DNA of 64,000 nucleotides from Frateuria soli (lineage in GTDB: Bacteria; Pseudomonadota; Gammaproteobacteria; Xanthomonadales; Rhodanobacteraceae): contig NZ_CP088252.1 of NCBI RefSeq assembly GCF_021117385.1, positions 186,001-250,000 on the forward strand, in the 5' to 3' direction. A program made the translations under genes and the position numbers. Below, piece after piece: positions 34,511 through 43,412 of the stretch (the first letter of the stretch is position 1; each line of letters starts with the position of its first letter). The notes under the pieces are model-generated. The model did no database searches and was not told the origin of the DNA. It saw only the letters and a program-made list of their open reading frames with translations.

Positions 34511-35131
34511 ATGAGCATGCAGCAGGGGACCCTGTTCGTCGTTGCGGCACCCTCCGGGGCCGGCAAGTCCACGCTGGTTAACGCGCTGCTCGAGCGTGAG
34601 CCGTCGATCTCATTGTCGATCTCGCACACCACGCGTCCGCCGCGGGTAGGCGAGGAGTACGGACGGCACTACTTCTTCGTCGAGCGGGAGGAGTTCGAGC
34701 AGCAGATCGCCGCCGGCACCTTCCTCGAGCACGCCGAGGTGCACGGCAACTTCTACGGCACCTCGCTGGCGACGGTGCAGGGATTGCTCGACCAGGGCCG
34801 CGACGTGCTGCTGGAGATCGACTGGCAGGGCGCGGCGCAGATCCGCCGCACCAAGCCCGACTGCGTGAGCGTGTTCATCCTGCCGCCCTCGCGCGCCGAG
34901 CTGGAGCGGCGGCTGCGCGGGCGTGGCTCGGACGCGCCGGAGGTGATCGAGCGGCGGCTGCACAATTCGCGGGAGGAGATCGCTCACGCGCACGAATTCG
35001 ACTACATCGTGGTCAATGACGGCTTCGATGACGCGCTGGGCGACCTGCAGGCGATCGTGCGGGCGGTGCGGCACCGCGGACCGCTGCAGTGGAAGCGGCA
35101 CGAGGCGCTGATCGCCGAGCTGCTTGCCTGA
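34511..35131 (+). CDS. gmk: Guanylate kinase
   Basis: Gmk phosphorylates GMP to GDP with ATP. The 206-residue protein shows the P-loop PSGAGKST (residues 14-21), the GMP-binding SISHTTRPPRVGEEYGRHYFF region and EIDWQGAAQIR. The ATG at 34511 is the first of two close ATGs. In many gammaproteobacteria gmk directly precedes rpoZ-spoT; here the mla genes lie between. Confidence 0.97.
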   Translation: MSMQQGTLFVVAAPSGAGKSTLVNALLEREPSISLSISHTTRPPRVGEEYGRHYFFVEREEFEQQIAAGTFLEHAEVHGNFYGTSLATVQGLLDQGRDVLLEIDWQGAAQIRRTKPDCVSVFILPPSRAELERRLRGRGSDAPEVIERRLHNSREEIAHAHEFDYIVVNDGFDDALGDLQAIVRAVRHRGPLQWKRHEALIAELLA

Positions 35132-35195
35132 TCGGCTCCTTTCCCCGGGCGGGGCGCTTGGCCTGCCTTCACCGCTCGGCTACCTTTATCCGCTT

Positions 35196-36023
35196 ATGAC
35201 CGCCCCCGCCGCTCCCTCCGAACCGCTGGTGCGCATCCGTGGACTGACCACGGTGCTCAACGGCAAGACCATCTTCGACGCGCTGGATCTGGATATCCCG
35301 CGCGGCAAGGTGACGGCCATCATGGGCCCCAGCGGCACCGGCAAGACCACCCTGCTCAAGCACATTACCGGGCAGATGCGCGGCGACGCGGGAGAGGTGC
35401 GGGTCGATGGCCGGAACGTGCCGGAGCTTTCGCGCGAGAAGCTCTTCGAGCTGCGCGAGAAGATCGGCTACCTGTTCCAGAACTCGGCGCTGCTGACCGA
35501 CTACGACGTCTTCGAGAACATCGCCTTCCCGCTGCGCCAGCACACCAGGCTGCCGGAAGTGCTGATCCGCAACATCGTGCTGACCAAGCTCCAGGCGGTG
35601 GGCCTGCGCGGTGCGGCCGCGCTGATGCCGGCCGAGCTCTCCGGCGGCATGGCGCGGCGCGTGGCGCTGGCGCGGGCGATCGTGTTCGATCCCATGCTGA
35701 TCCTCTACGACGAGCCGTTCGTAGGGCTGGATCCGATCGCGCTCAGCCAGGTGCTCAAGCTGATCCGCACGCTCAACGAGACGCTCGGCATCACCAGCGT
35801 GGTGGTGGCGCACGAGCTCGACGCGATCAAGCACGTGGCCGAGCGGGTCTGCCTGATCGCCAACGGCAAGGTGGTGGCGCAGGGCGATCCGAAAACCATC
35901 GCCGACGACGGCTCGCCATGGACGCGCCAGTTCTTCGGTGGAGAAATCGACGGCCCGGTACCGTTCCAGTACCCCGCCACCGACTACGCACAGGCGCTCG
36001 GCCTGGCCGGAGAGCGGGCATGA
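35196..36023 (+). CDS. mlaF: MlaF, ATPase of the phospholipid ABC transporter
   Basis: The nucleotide-binding subunit of the inner-membrane MlaFEDB complex, which moves phospholipids between the membranes to maintain outer-membrane asymmetry. The 275-residue protein has Walker A GPSGTGKTT, signature LSGGMARRVALARAI, Walker B LILYDEP and the H-loop His in VVVAHELDAI. The ATG at 35196 is chosen because upstream codons do not resemble MlaF. mlaE starts 4 bases before its stop. Confidence 0.95.
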   Translation: MTAPAAPSEPLVRIRGLTTVLNGKTIFDALDLDIPRGKVTAIMGPSGTGKTTLLKHITGQMRGDAGEVRVDGRNVPELSREKLFELREKIGYLFQNSALLTDYDVFENIAFPLRQHTRLPEVLIRNIVLTKLQAVGLRGAAALMPAELSGGMARRVALARAIVFDPMLILYDEPFVGLDPIALSQVLKLIRTLNETLGITSVVVAHELDAIKHVAERVCLIANGKVVAQGDPKTIADDGSPWTRQFFGGEIDGPVPFQYPATDYAQALGLAGERA

Positions 36024-36790
36024 GCGCCCAGCCACGCCGCAACGTGATCACCAACGCGCTGGCGCAGATCGGCGAAGCCGGCCTGTTCCTGCTGACCCTG
36101 CTGGCGGCAGTGCCGCGCAGCATGCGCTACGGTCGCGAGACGGTGCGCCAGCTCTGGTTCGTCGGCGCGATGAGCCTGACCATCATCACCGTCTGCGGCC
36201 TGTTCGTAGGCATGGTGCTGGGGCTGCAGCTGTATTACGTGCTGTCGATCTTCGGCGGCACCGCGGCCAGCGGCACGGTGGTCGCGATCGCGATCTACCG
36301 CGAGCTCGGTCCGGTCGTGACCGCGCTCCTGTTCGCCGGCCGGGCCGGCACGTCGATCACCGCCGAGATCGGCCTGATGCGCGCCACCGACCAGCTCGCC
36401 GCCATGGAAATGATGGCGGTCGACCCGATCGCCTACGTGGCGGTGCCCCGTTTTCTCGGCGGCCTGATCGCCATGCCGCTGCTGTGTGCGGTGTTCTGCG
36501 CGCTGGGCATCTACGGCGGCCACCTGGTCGGGGTGACCTGGCTGGGCATCGACAACGGCACGTTCTGGTCGAACATGACCGCCACCGTCGACCTCCAGAA
36601 GGACGTCATCAACGGCATCCTGATCAAGAGCCTGGTGTTCGGCGCAGTGGTGTCGCTGATCGCCGTCTTCCAGGGCTATACCACGCCGCCGACCAGCGAG
36701 GGGGTGGCCTATGCCACCACCCGCACCGTGGTCGCCTCGTCCATCGCGATCCTCGCGCTGGACTTCGTGCTGACCGCATTCCTGATGTGA
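36020..36790 (+). CDS. mlaE: MlaE, permease of the phospholipid ABC transporter
   Basis: A 256-residue membrane permease with the amphipathic N-terminal helix and about five membrane segments typical of MlaE. Signature: YRELGPVVTALLFAGRAGTSITAEIGLMRATDQLAAMEMM. It overlaps mlaF by 4 bases and is followed by mlaD after 31 bases. Confidence 0.96.
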   Translation: MSAQPRRNVITNALAQIGEAGLFLLTLLAAVPRSMRYGRETVRQLWFVGAMSLTIITVCGLFVGMVLGLQLYYVLSIFGGTAASGTVVAIAIYRELGPVVTALLFAGRAGTSITAEIGLMRATDQLAAMEMMAVDPIAYVAVPRFLGGLIAMPLLCAVFCALGIYGGHLVGVTWLGIDNGTFWSNMTATVDLQKDVINGILIKSLVFGAVVSLIAVFQGYTTPPTSEGVAYATTRTVVASSIAILALDFVLTAFLM

Positions 36791-36821
36791 CTGCCTGATG
36801 TTTTTCCTTGAGGACTGAGCC

Positions 36822-37670
36822 GTGAGCCAGAGAAACTCCTATGCCGTGGGTACCGGCCTGTTCATCGTGCTCGGTTTCGCCGCCCTGGCTTATCTCGCGA
36901 CGCAGACCACCTCGGTGGCCAACACGCACCAGGGCCCGAGCTACAGCGTGCAGGCCCGCTTCGCCAACATCGGCCAGCTCAAGGAGCGCGCGCCGGTGAA
37001 GATCGCCGGCGTGCGCGTGGGCCAGGTCAGCTCGATCGTGCTCGATCCCAAGCAGGAGGTGGCCGACGTGACGCTGTCGATCGACCGGGACTACAACCAC
37101 ATTCCGGACGATTCGGTCGCGACGATCTTCACCAGCGGCCTGCTGGGCGACCAGTACGTGGGCATCCAGTACGGCAGCTCGAAGAAGGACCTTGCCGAAG
37201 GCGGCACGCTGGCGCGCACCAAGCCGGCGCAGCAACTGGAGGAGATGCTGGGCAAGTTCTTCGGCGCCGGCGGCGTGGCCGACAACCTGGGCGGCAGCTA
37301 TACGGTGAAGGCACGCTTCGGCAACGTCGGCGCGCTCTCGGTCGGCGCCCCGGTGAAAATGGCCGGCGTGGCCATCGGCAGCGTGTCCGCCGTGCACGCC
37401 GACCCGGTCAAGCTGGACGCCGAGGTGGAGCTGTCGATCGACAGGAAATTCGACCAGATTCCGGACGATTCTGCCGCTGCGGTGTTCACCAGCGGTTTGA
37501 TCGGTACCCAGTACGTTGCGATCCAGCCCGGCGGCTCGCCGGAATTCCTCAAGAACGGCGACGAGATGGTGCTGACGCAGTCGGCCATGCAACTGGAAGA
37601 CCTGATCGGCAAGTTCCTGGTCAACGGCTCGCCCGCCGAGAAGAAAGACGCCCCCGCCGGCAAGCAATGA
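36822..37670 (+). CDS. mlaD: MlaD with two tandem MCE domains
   Basis: MlaD is the membrane-anchored periplasmic MCE subunit that forms the lipid tunnel on MlaFEB. One N-terminal membrane helix (about residues 8-26) is followed by two MCE domains, about residues 40-118 and 159-240. Both share SY-V-ARF-N(I/V)G-L, APVK(I/M)AGV, G-VS, LSIDR, IPDDS and FTSGL(L/I)G-QYV-IQ. E. coli MlaD (183 residues) has one. Each domain is followed by a matching QLE(E/D)-(L/I)GKF helix. The start is GTG at 36822. Confidence 0.94.
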   Translation: MSQRNSYAVGTGLFIVLGFAALAYLATQTTSVANTHQGPSYSVQARFANIGQLKERAPVKIAGVRVGQVSSIVLDPKQEVADVTLSIDRDYNHIPDDSVATIFTSGLLGDQYVGIQYGSSKKDLAEGGTLARTKPAQQLEEMLGKFFGAGGVADNLGGSYTVKARFGNVGALSVGAPVKMAGVAIGSVSAVHADPVKLDAEVELSIDRKFDQIPDDSAAAVFTSGLIGTQYVAIQPGGSPEFLKNGDEMVLTQSAMQLEDLIGKFLVNGSPAEKKDAPAGKQ

Positions 37671-37696
37671 GCCGGTTCCCCACAAGGAGTTTTCCC

Positions 37697-38368
37697 ATGT
37701 TGCGCACTCTGGCTTTCGCCATGGCCATCGCGTTCGGAACCGTGGCCGCCTCCCCGGTGCTGGCCCAGGACGCGGCCACCCCGGCGCCGGCATCCCGGCA
37801 GGCCCCGGAGCAGGTGGTCCAGGAGATCGCCCACCAGCTGGACAGCACCATCGCCGGCCACCGCGATGAACTGAAGAACGACAAGGAAAAGTTGATCTCG
37901 GTGATCGACGACGTTTTCCTGCCGCACTTCGACATCGACTACGCCTCGATCCTGGTGCTCGGCCGCCACGCCCGCGAGGCCACGCCCGAGCAGCGCCAGC
38001 GCTTCGCCAAGGCGTTCTACAACTCCATCACCCACCGCTATGCCGAAGGCCTGCTCAACTACACCAAGGGCGCGGTGCAGGTACTGCCCTTCAATGGCGA
38101 CCTCAACGACAAGCGCACCGTGGTGCGCACCCAGGTGGTGCTGGACGACGGCAAGAAGCTTTCGGTCGACTACGCCTTCCGCAAGAGCAAGGACGGCGAC
38201 TGGAAGGCCTACGACGTGATCATCGAGGGCATCTCCTACGTCACCAACTACCGCAACCAGGTCGATGCGGAGATCCGCAAGGTCGGCATCGAGAAACTGA
38301 TCGCCAACCTGGAGAACCAGGGCGAGAAGGCGCTCGAATCCATGGACAAGGACAGCAAGGCCCCGTGA
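37697..38368 (+). CDS. mlaC: MlaC, periplasmic phospholipid carrier
   Basis: MlaC shuttles phospholipid between the MlaA complex in the outer membrane and MlaD. The 223-residue precursor has a signal peptide (TLAFAMAIAFGTVAASPVLAQ, cleavage near residue 23) and the MlaC fold, with DVFLPHFDIDYASILVLGRHAREATPEQRQRFAKAF and the C-terminal DVIIEGISYVTNYRNQV. AAGGAG lies upstream of the ATG. Its stop overlaps the mlaB GTG start. Confidence 0.95.
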   Translation: MLRTLAFAMAIAFGTVAASPVLAQDAATPAPASRQAPEQVVQEIAHQLDSTIAGHRDELKNDKEKLISVIDDVFLPHFDIDYASILVLGRHAREATPEQRQRFAKAFYNSITHRYAEGLLNYTKGAVQVLPFNGDLNDKRTVVRTQVVLDDGKKLSVDYAFRKSKDGDWKAYDVIIEGISYVTNYRNQVDAEIRKVGIEKLIANLENQGEKALESMDKDSKAP

Positions 38369-38664
38369 GTACGGCCACCTTCGAACTCGACCGCGGAACG
38401 CCGGGCACGCTCGGCGTCCGCGGCGTGCTGAGCTTCGACACGGCCGCCGCCGCGCTGGAGGCGATCGGCGCGGCGCTGGCGGGCGGGTCGGTAGCCCGGC
38501 TGGACCTTGCCGGCGTCCAGCGCAGCGACAGCGCCGGTCTGGCCTGCGTGCTGGCGGTGCAGGCCGAGGCGCGGCGCCTCGGCCACCCGCTGGTGGTCGA
38601 GAACATGCCCGCAGGCATGCACGCGCTGGCGCAGGTATGCGAGGTGGACGCGCTGGTCGGCTGA
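38365..38664 (+). CDS. mlaB: MlaB, STAS domain subunit
   Basis: A 99-residue STAS-domain protein that supports MlaF in the transporter. The LDLAGVQRSDSAGLACVLAVQ segment carries the conserved STAS Ser/Thr loop. The start is GTG at 38365, overlapping the mlaC stop by 4 bases. It ends the mlaFEDCB operon, just ahead of a bidirectional terminator. Confidence 0.92.
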   Translation: MSTATFELDRGTPGTLGVRGVLSFDTAAAALEAIGAALAGGSVARLDLAGVQRSDSAGLACVLAVQAEARRLGHPLVVENMPAGMHALAQVCEVDALVG

Positions 38665-38685
38665 TGCCGGGCGATGTACCGGCAA

Positions 38686-38713
38686 GAAAAAAGGGCCGCG
38701 AGGCCCCTTTTTC
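38686..38713. terminator. Bidirectional terminator between mlaB and mlaA
   Basis: AAAAAAGGGCC and GGCCCCTTTTTT flank a GCGA loop, with A and T runs on both sides, between the convergent mlaB and mlaA genes. Confidence 0.85.
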
Positions 38714-38764
38714 GTGGGCAGGGGCTTCAGGCCACCTTGCCGGCGGCGACCGAAGCAGTCCCTG

Positions 38765-39592
38765 CTACTGCTTCTGGTCGTCGTTCGGGTGCCTGTTTTC
38801 CCACCGGTGCTGCTCGTCCAGCAACTGCTCCGGATCGAAGTCGTCGTCGTTCAGGCCCTGCATCTGCTGGATGATCTCGGCCGGCGGGTTGCCGTCGTAG
38901 ATCTGGTACAGGCGCCGCTGCCGGTAGGCGTCGCGCATGAACACGTACGGGTCGTAAGCCGACTCCAGGAAGCTCTCCGCATCGATGCCGCGGGAGCGCA
39001 GCGTCACCAGGTACATCATCTGCGGCAGATACTGCTGGCCGTACTTGTAGTCGTGGGTACGCGCGTAGATCGACAGCGGGTCGAAGAAGTAGCTGTCCAC
39101 CGGCATGCGCCAGACGTCGCGCACGGTGGTCGGACCGATCAGCGGCAGCACCAGGTAATCGCCATCGGGCACGCCCCAGCGCGCCAGGGTCACGCCGAAG
39201 TCGTTGTCTTCCAGCGGGATCCCCAGCTGGCTGGCCGGGTCGAAGAAACCGCCCAGGCCCAGCGTGAGGTTGACCAGGAAACGCCCGGTACTCTGCAACG
39301 CCTGCTTCGGGCGCGCCTGCAAGAGATCGTTGGCGACCGTGATCGGCATCCGGATGTTGGTGAAGAAGTCGCTGACCGAGCGACGTACCGGCGGATTGGT
39401 GACCTTGCGGTAGCCCACCGCCACCGGCCGGATCACCGCCTTGTCCACCGCGTCGTTGAACGCATAGACCTTGCGGTTGAACTTCTCCAGCGGGTCGTCC
39501 GTGCGCGGCTTGGCAATGGTGCAGCCGGCCAGCAAGGCCAAGGCCACCAGCGGCAGCAGACGGCTGGGTGAAAGACGGGGCAGGGAGAGCAT
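38765..39592 (-). CDS. mlaA: MlaA (VacJ) outer-membrane lipoprotein
   Basis: MlaA removes phospholipid from the outer leaflet and passes it to MlaC. The 275-residue lipoprotein has a lipobox (ALALLAGC, Cys about residue 24), DPLEKFNRKVYAFNDAVD, GFFDPA and the conserved VRDVWRMPVDSYF. Its tail is acidic and Gln-rich. It is convergent with mlaFEDCB, so the whole Mla pathway is encoded together here. Confidence 0.95.
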   Translation of the reverse strand: MLSLPRLSPSRLLPLVALALLAGCTIAKPRTDDPLEKFNRKVYAFNDAVDKAVIRPVAVGYRKVTNPPVRRSVSDFFTNIRMPITVANDLLQARPKQALQSTGRFLVNLTLGLGGFFDPASQLGIPLEDNDFGVTLARWGVPDGDYLVLPLIGPTTVRDVWRMPVDSYFFDPLSIYARTHDYKYGQQYLPQMMYLVTLRSRGIDAESFLESAYDPYVFMRDAYRQRRLYQIYDGNPPAEIIQQMQGLNDDDFDPEQLLDEQHRWENRHPNDDQKQ

Positions 39593-39624
39593 CGGTCGAA
39601 GAGATCCGCTACGGGTACTGCAAA

Positions 39625-39654
39625 AGTGTACCGCCTGGTTCTATATTTTTGCAG
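39625..39654 (-). promoter_or_regulatory. Candidate promoter of mlaA
   Basis: Minus strand: CTGCAA (39654-39649), 18 bases, TACACT (39630-39625). The area is framed by the inverted repeat CTGCAAAA (39618-39625) and TTTTGCAG (39647-39654), which overlaps both promoter elements and could be a regulator site. Confidence 0.45.
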
Positions 39655-39714
39655 TCAGGCGGATCGGCGCCGGCTGGCCGGCGATCGAACCGCGCATGAT
39701 ACGCGCATGGCGCA

Positions 39715-39744
39715 TTGCCAGCCAAGCCGGCGCTCCATTACACT
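39715..39744 (+). promoter_or_regulatory. Candidate sigma70 promoter of rpoZ-spoT
   Basis: TTGCCA (39715-39720), an 18-base spacer and TACACT (39739-39744) lie 40 bases upstream of the rpoZ start. Confidence 0.55.
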
Positions 39745-39783
39745 CGCACGTCTCTAAGTTGCCTTTGTGCTTGAGGATTTCGC

Positions 39784-40074
39784 ATGGCCCGCATTACCGT
39801 GGAAGATTGCCTCGAGGTGGTGGACAACCGCTTCGAGCTGGTGCTGATGGCGACCAAGCGCGCCCGCCAGCTGGAGAAGGGCGCCGAGCCGGCCGTCCAT
39901 CCGGACAACGACAAGCCGACCGTGCTGGCCCTGCGCGAGATTGCCGACCGCCGCATCGACCAGGCCACCATCGACGAGATCGACCGTGCCGAGCGCGAGC
40001 GCGCCGAGCGCGAGGCGCTGGAATGGGCGGCCGCCGAGGTCGACGACGACCTGTCCAAGGGCGGCGACGACTGA
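39784..40074 (+). CDS. rpoZ: RNA polymerase omega subunit
   Basis: Omega aids assembly of RNA polymerase and forms part of a ppGpp site. The 96-residue protein has [29 protein letters not shown] and the [15 protein letters not shown] segment, with an acidic tail. GAGG precedes the ATG. spoT follows, as in most gammaproteobacteria. Confidence 0.97.
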   Translation: MARITVEDCLEVVDNRFELVLMATKRARQLEKGAEPAVHPDNDKPTVLALREIADRRIDQATIDEIDRAERERAEREALEWAAAEVDDDLSKGGDD

Positions 40075-40186
40075 TGCGCGCCGGCGGCTGCCGAATGCGC
40101 AGTCGCCTTGCCGGCATGGCCGGCCTGCTTGCCGTGCCTGGCCGACATCCGCACGGAAGCATTATCTGAACGGGGAGCGCGAACCG

Positions 40187-42346
40187 ATGACGGCGACCAC
40201 GCCCTCCGTTCCCGTGGACCCGTCCGTGTTGCCCCCCTACGTGCTGGCGCTCAAGGAGCGCGCGGCCTACCTGCCGGAAGCCCAGGTGGCGCGCGTGCTG
40301 CGCGCCTACGAGGTCGGCGCGCACGCGCACCGCGGCCAGGCGCGCAAGAGCGGCGAGCCGTACATCACCCATCCGGTCGCCGTCGCCGGCATCCTGGCCG
40401 AACTGGGGCTGGACGCCGAGACCATCATTTCGGCGATCCTGCACGACACGCTGGAGGACACCGAGCTCAGCCGCGAGGACATCACCACCGAGTTCGGCGA
40501 CGCCGTGGCGGACCTGGTCGATGGCGTCACCAAGCTGGACAAGATGCGCTTCTCCAACCGGCAGGAGGCCGACGCGGAGAGCTTCCGCAAGATGTTGCTG
40601 GCGATGGCGCGCGACATCCGCGTGATCCTGATCAAGCTTGCCGACCGCCTGCACAACATGCGCACGCTCGGGGCCAAGGACGCCGCCTCGCGCCGGCGCA
40701 TCGCGCGCGAGACGCTGGAGATCTACGCACCGATCGCCCAGCGCCTGGGCATGAACAAGTTCAAGGCCGAGCTGCAGGACCTGGGTTTCCGCGCGCTCTA
40801 CCCGGACCGCTACCGCGTCATCAGCGAGCGCATCCGCGCGGCTCTGGGCAACCGTCGCGAGGTGATCAGCAAGATCGAGCACGCACTGGCCACCCGGCTG
40901 GCCGCCGAGCACTTGCCGGCCAAGGTGGTCGGGCGGATCAAGTCGCCGTGGAGCATCTATTCGAAGATGCGCAACGAGCACAAGAGCTTTGCCCAGCTGA
41001 TGGACGTGTACGGCTTTCGCGTGGTGGTCGACACCGCGATGAGCTGCTACATGGCGCTGGGGGCGGTCCACTCGCTCTACAGCCCGGTCGACCGGCGCTT
41101 CAAGGATTTCATCGCGATTCCCAAGGCCAACGGCTACCAGTCGCTGCACACCGTGCTGCTGGGGCCGTTCGGCGCACCGATCGAGGTGCAGATCCGCACC
41201 GCCGAAATGGACTCGGTCGCCGAACGCGGCGTCGCCGCGCACTGGGCCTACAAGACCGACTCCGGTCCGGCCAACAGCGCGCAGGCACGTGCGCGCGAGT
41301 GGTTGTCCGCACTGGCCGACAGCCAGGCGCACACGCCCTCCTCGGCCGAGTTCATCGAGAACGTCAAGATCGACCTGTTCCCGGACGAGGTCTACCTGTT
41401 CACGCCGCGCGGCGACATCCTGGCGCTGCCGCGCAATTCCACCGCGCTCGACTTCGCCTATGCCGTGCACACGGACGTCGGCGACCACGCGGTGGCCGCG
41501 CGGGTGGACAAGAAGCTGCTGCCGCTGCGCACGCGGCTGGAATCGGGCCAGCTGGTCGAGATCATCACCGCGCCCTCGGCGGTGCCCAATCCGGCCTGGC
41601 TCGAGTTCGTCGTGACCGGCAAGGCACGCACCGCGATCCGCCAGTACCTCAAGCACCTGCAGCACGAGGACGCGGTCGACTTCGGCCACCGCATGCTCGA
41701 TCGCGCGCTCGACGCGCTGGGCACCAACATCGACGCGATCCCGGTCAAGGTGCTCGAGCGCTTCCTGGAGGAGGCCAAGCTGCGCCGGCTGGAAGAACTG
41801 CTGGCCGACATCGCGCTGGGCAACCGCATGCCCGACCATGTGGCCCACCACCTGGTCGCGCTGCGTGGTGGCGGCCGTCCACACGAGGCGCCGCACACGC
41901 ACGAGAACATCCGCATCACCGGCGCGGAGCGCGGCGTGCTGAGCTTCGGCAATTGCTGCCACCCGCTGCCCGGCGACGAGATCATCGGCTATCTCTCTTC
42001 AGGCAAGGGCATCGTGGTGCACCGCGTGGAATGCCCCAACGTGGCCGAGTTCCGCAAGTCGCCCGAGCGCTGCGTCGGCATCGAGTGGGATCGCGACGTG
42101 CAGGGCGACTACCGTGCCGAACTCCGCATCGAAGTCATCAATCGCCCGGGTGTGCTGGCCACCGTGGCCGCTGCCATCGCGGCGGCGGATTCGAACATCG
42201 AGAACGTCGAGTACGTCGAGCGCGATGCCGCCGCGGCCACGCTGCTGTTCGCGATGGAAGTGAAGAACCGCAAGCATCTTGCCGACGTCATCCGCCGCGT
42301 GCGCCGCACCGGCGTGGTAAGCGGCGCCTACCGCTACCCGCTCTGA
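40187..42346 (+). CDS. spoT: Bifunctional (p)ppGpp synthetase/hydrolase SpoT
   Basis: The 719-residue RelA/SpoT-family protein contains, in order, an HD hydrolase domain (HDTLEDT, ADRLHNMRTL; about residues 45-195), a synthetase domain (GRIKSPWSIYSKM, YGFRVVV, AIPKANGYQSLHT), a TGS domain (about 390-460) and a C-terminal ACT domain. The synthetase carries RFKD, the RXKD form typical of bifunctional enzymes, not the EXDD of RelA. GGGGAG precedes the ATG. It controls the stringent response and lies in an rpoZ-spoT operon. Confidence 0.97.
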   Translation: MTATTPSVPVDPSVLPPYVLALKERAAYLPEAQVARVLRAYEVGAHAHRGQARKSGEPYITHPVAVAGILAELGLDAETIISAILHDTLEDTELSREDITTEFGDAVADLVDGVTKLDKMRFSNRQEADAESFRKMLLAMARDIRVILIKLADRLHNMRTLGAKDAASRRRIARETLEIYAPIAQRLGMNKFKAELQDLGFRALYPDRYRVISERIRAALGNRREVISKIEHALATRLAAEHLPAKVVGRIKSPWSIYSKMRNEHKSFAQLMDVYGFRVVVDTAMSCYMALGAVHSLYSPVDRRFKDFIAIPKANGYQSLHTVLLGPFGAPIEVQIRTAEMDSVAERGVAAHWAYKTDSGPANSAQARAREWLSALADSQAHTPSSAEFIENVKIDLFPDEVYLFTPRGDILALPRNSTALDFAYAVHTDVGDHAVAARVDKKLLPLRTRLESGQLVEIITAPSAVPNPAWLEFVVTGKARTAIRQYLKHLQHEDAVDFGHRMLDRALDALGTNIDAIPVKVLERFLEEAKLRRLEELLADIALGNRMPDHVAHHLVALRGGGRPHEAPHTHENIRITGAERGVLSFGNCCHPLPGDEIIGYLSSGKGIVVHRVECPNVAEFRKSPERCVGIEWDRDVQGDYRAELRIEVINRPGVLATVAAAIAAADSNIENVEYVERDAAAATLLFAMEVKNRKHLADVIRRVRRTGVVSGAYRYPL

Positions 42347-42347
42347 C

Positions 42348-42869
42348 ATGGCTGGCAGCGCTTTGAGCGTCATCGACCTGCAGGCCGGTGTGCTCGAGGG
42401 TTGCCACGACGCCGATGCCGTGGTCGCGCGCTGCCGCGTGCTGGCGGAACACGCACGCGCCGAGGCACCGGTCCTGTGGGTGCAGCATGAAGAGGAAGAC
42501 ATGCCGCGCGGCAGCCCGTCGTGGCAGCGGGTCGGCGGACTCGGATCAACGCCCGGCGAGCCGTGCGTGCCCAAGACCTTCCGCGACGCCTTTGCCGATA
42601 TGCCGCTGCGCTCCCTGCTTCAGCAGGCGCGTGTGCAGCGGCTGCTGATCGCCGATGCGCAGGGCGGCTACTGCATCCGCACCACCGCGCAGCGGTCGAG
42701 GGGCTACGCGGTGACGCTGGTCAGCGATGCGCACATCACCACGGCCAGTGTGTTTGGCGGCGTGGCATCCAGCGGCGAGCAGATCGTGGCGCACGCCGAC
42801 CGCTACTTCCCCGGCCTGCGCTACCCCGGCGAGGACGATCTTGCCGCGCACGATGCCGTGACGTTCTGA
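42348..42869 (+). CDS. Isochorismatase-like cysteine hydrolase
   Basis: A 173-residue member of the cysteine hydrolase (isochorismatase-like) family. The triad is visible: Asp in SVIDLQ near residue 10, Lys in PKTFRDAF and Cys in [10 protein letters not shown]. The substrate is unknown (nicotinamidase-like or other amide). It starts 1 base after the spoT stop, so it is probably co-transcribed with spoT, which is unusual. Confidence 0.88.
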   Translation: MAGSALSVIDLQAGVLEGCHDADAVVARCRVLAEHARAEAPVLWVQHEEEDMPRGSPSWQRVGGLGSTPGEPCVPKTFRDAFADMPLRSLLQQARVQRLLIADAQGGYCIRTTAQRSRGYAVTLVSDAHITTASVFGGVASSGEQIVAHADRYFPGLRYPGEDDLAAHDAVTF

Positions 42870-42927
42870 AGGGGGCGCCGCCGGCCCGGTTTACACTGGC
42901 GGGCCTTACCCCGCCAAGAGGCTCGCC

Positions 42928-43311
42928 ATGACCCGCAGCATCATCCACTCCGAACAGGCGCCGGCCGCGATCGGCCCTTACTCGCAGGCCGTGCGCCACG
43001 GCAACACCGTCTACTTCTCCGGGCAGACCCCGCTGGACCCGGCCACCGGCACGCTGGTCGAGGGCGACATCAGCACACAGACGCGCCGCGTGTTCGACAA
43101 CCTGGCGGCGGTGGCCAAGGCGGCCGGTGGCTCGTTCGCGCAGTTCGTCCGCGTGGGCATCTACGTCACCGACCTGGCCAACTTCGCGGCCGTCAACGCC
43201 GTGATGGCCGAGTACTTCCAGCAGCCGTACCCGGCTCGTTCCACCATCGAGGTGTCGGCGCTGCCCAAGGGCGCGCAGGTGGAAATCGACGCGATCATGG
43301 TGCTGGACTGA
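42928..43311 (+). CDS. ridA: RidA family 2-iminopropanoate deaminase
   Basis: RidA hydrolyses reactive enamine/imine intermediates released by PLP enzymes. The 127-residue protein matches the family length, with [18 protein letters not shown] and the active-site Arg in [16 protein letters not shown]. It sits in the common spoT-ridA-recG neighbourhood. Confidence 0.96.
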   Translation: MTRSIIHSEQAPAAIGPYSQAVRHGNTVYFSGQTPLDPATGTLVEGDISTQTRRVFDNLAAVAKAAGGSFAQFVRVGIYVTDLANFAAVNAVMAEYFQQPYPARSTIEVSALPKGAQVEIDAIMVLD

Positions 43312-43412
43312 AGCCACCCGTGCCGCCGCGCCGTGGCCTGACCGCCCGGCGCGGCAAGTGCCCACATCCGCCTGCTGCATCCGGCCGGGGCGCTGGGCTA
43401 GGCTAGCGATTC

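Noticed and set aside
34389-34514. A 41-codon ORF whose TGA overlaps the gmk ATG, as if a leader peptide
   Set aside because: The frame is open far upstream, there is no convincing ribosome binding site, and the product (many Pro, Arg, Ala) looks like random GC-rich translation.
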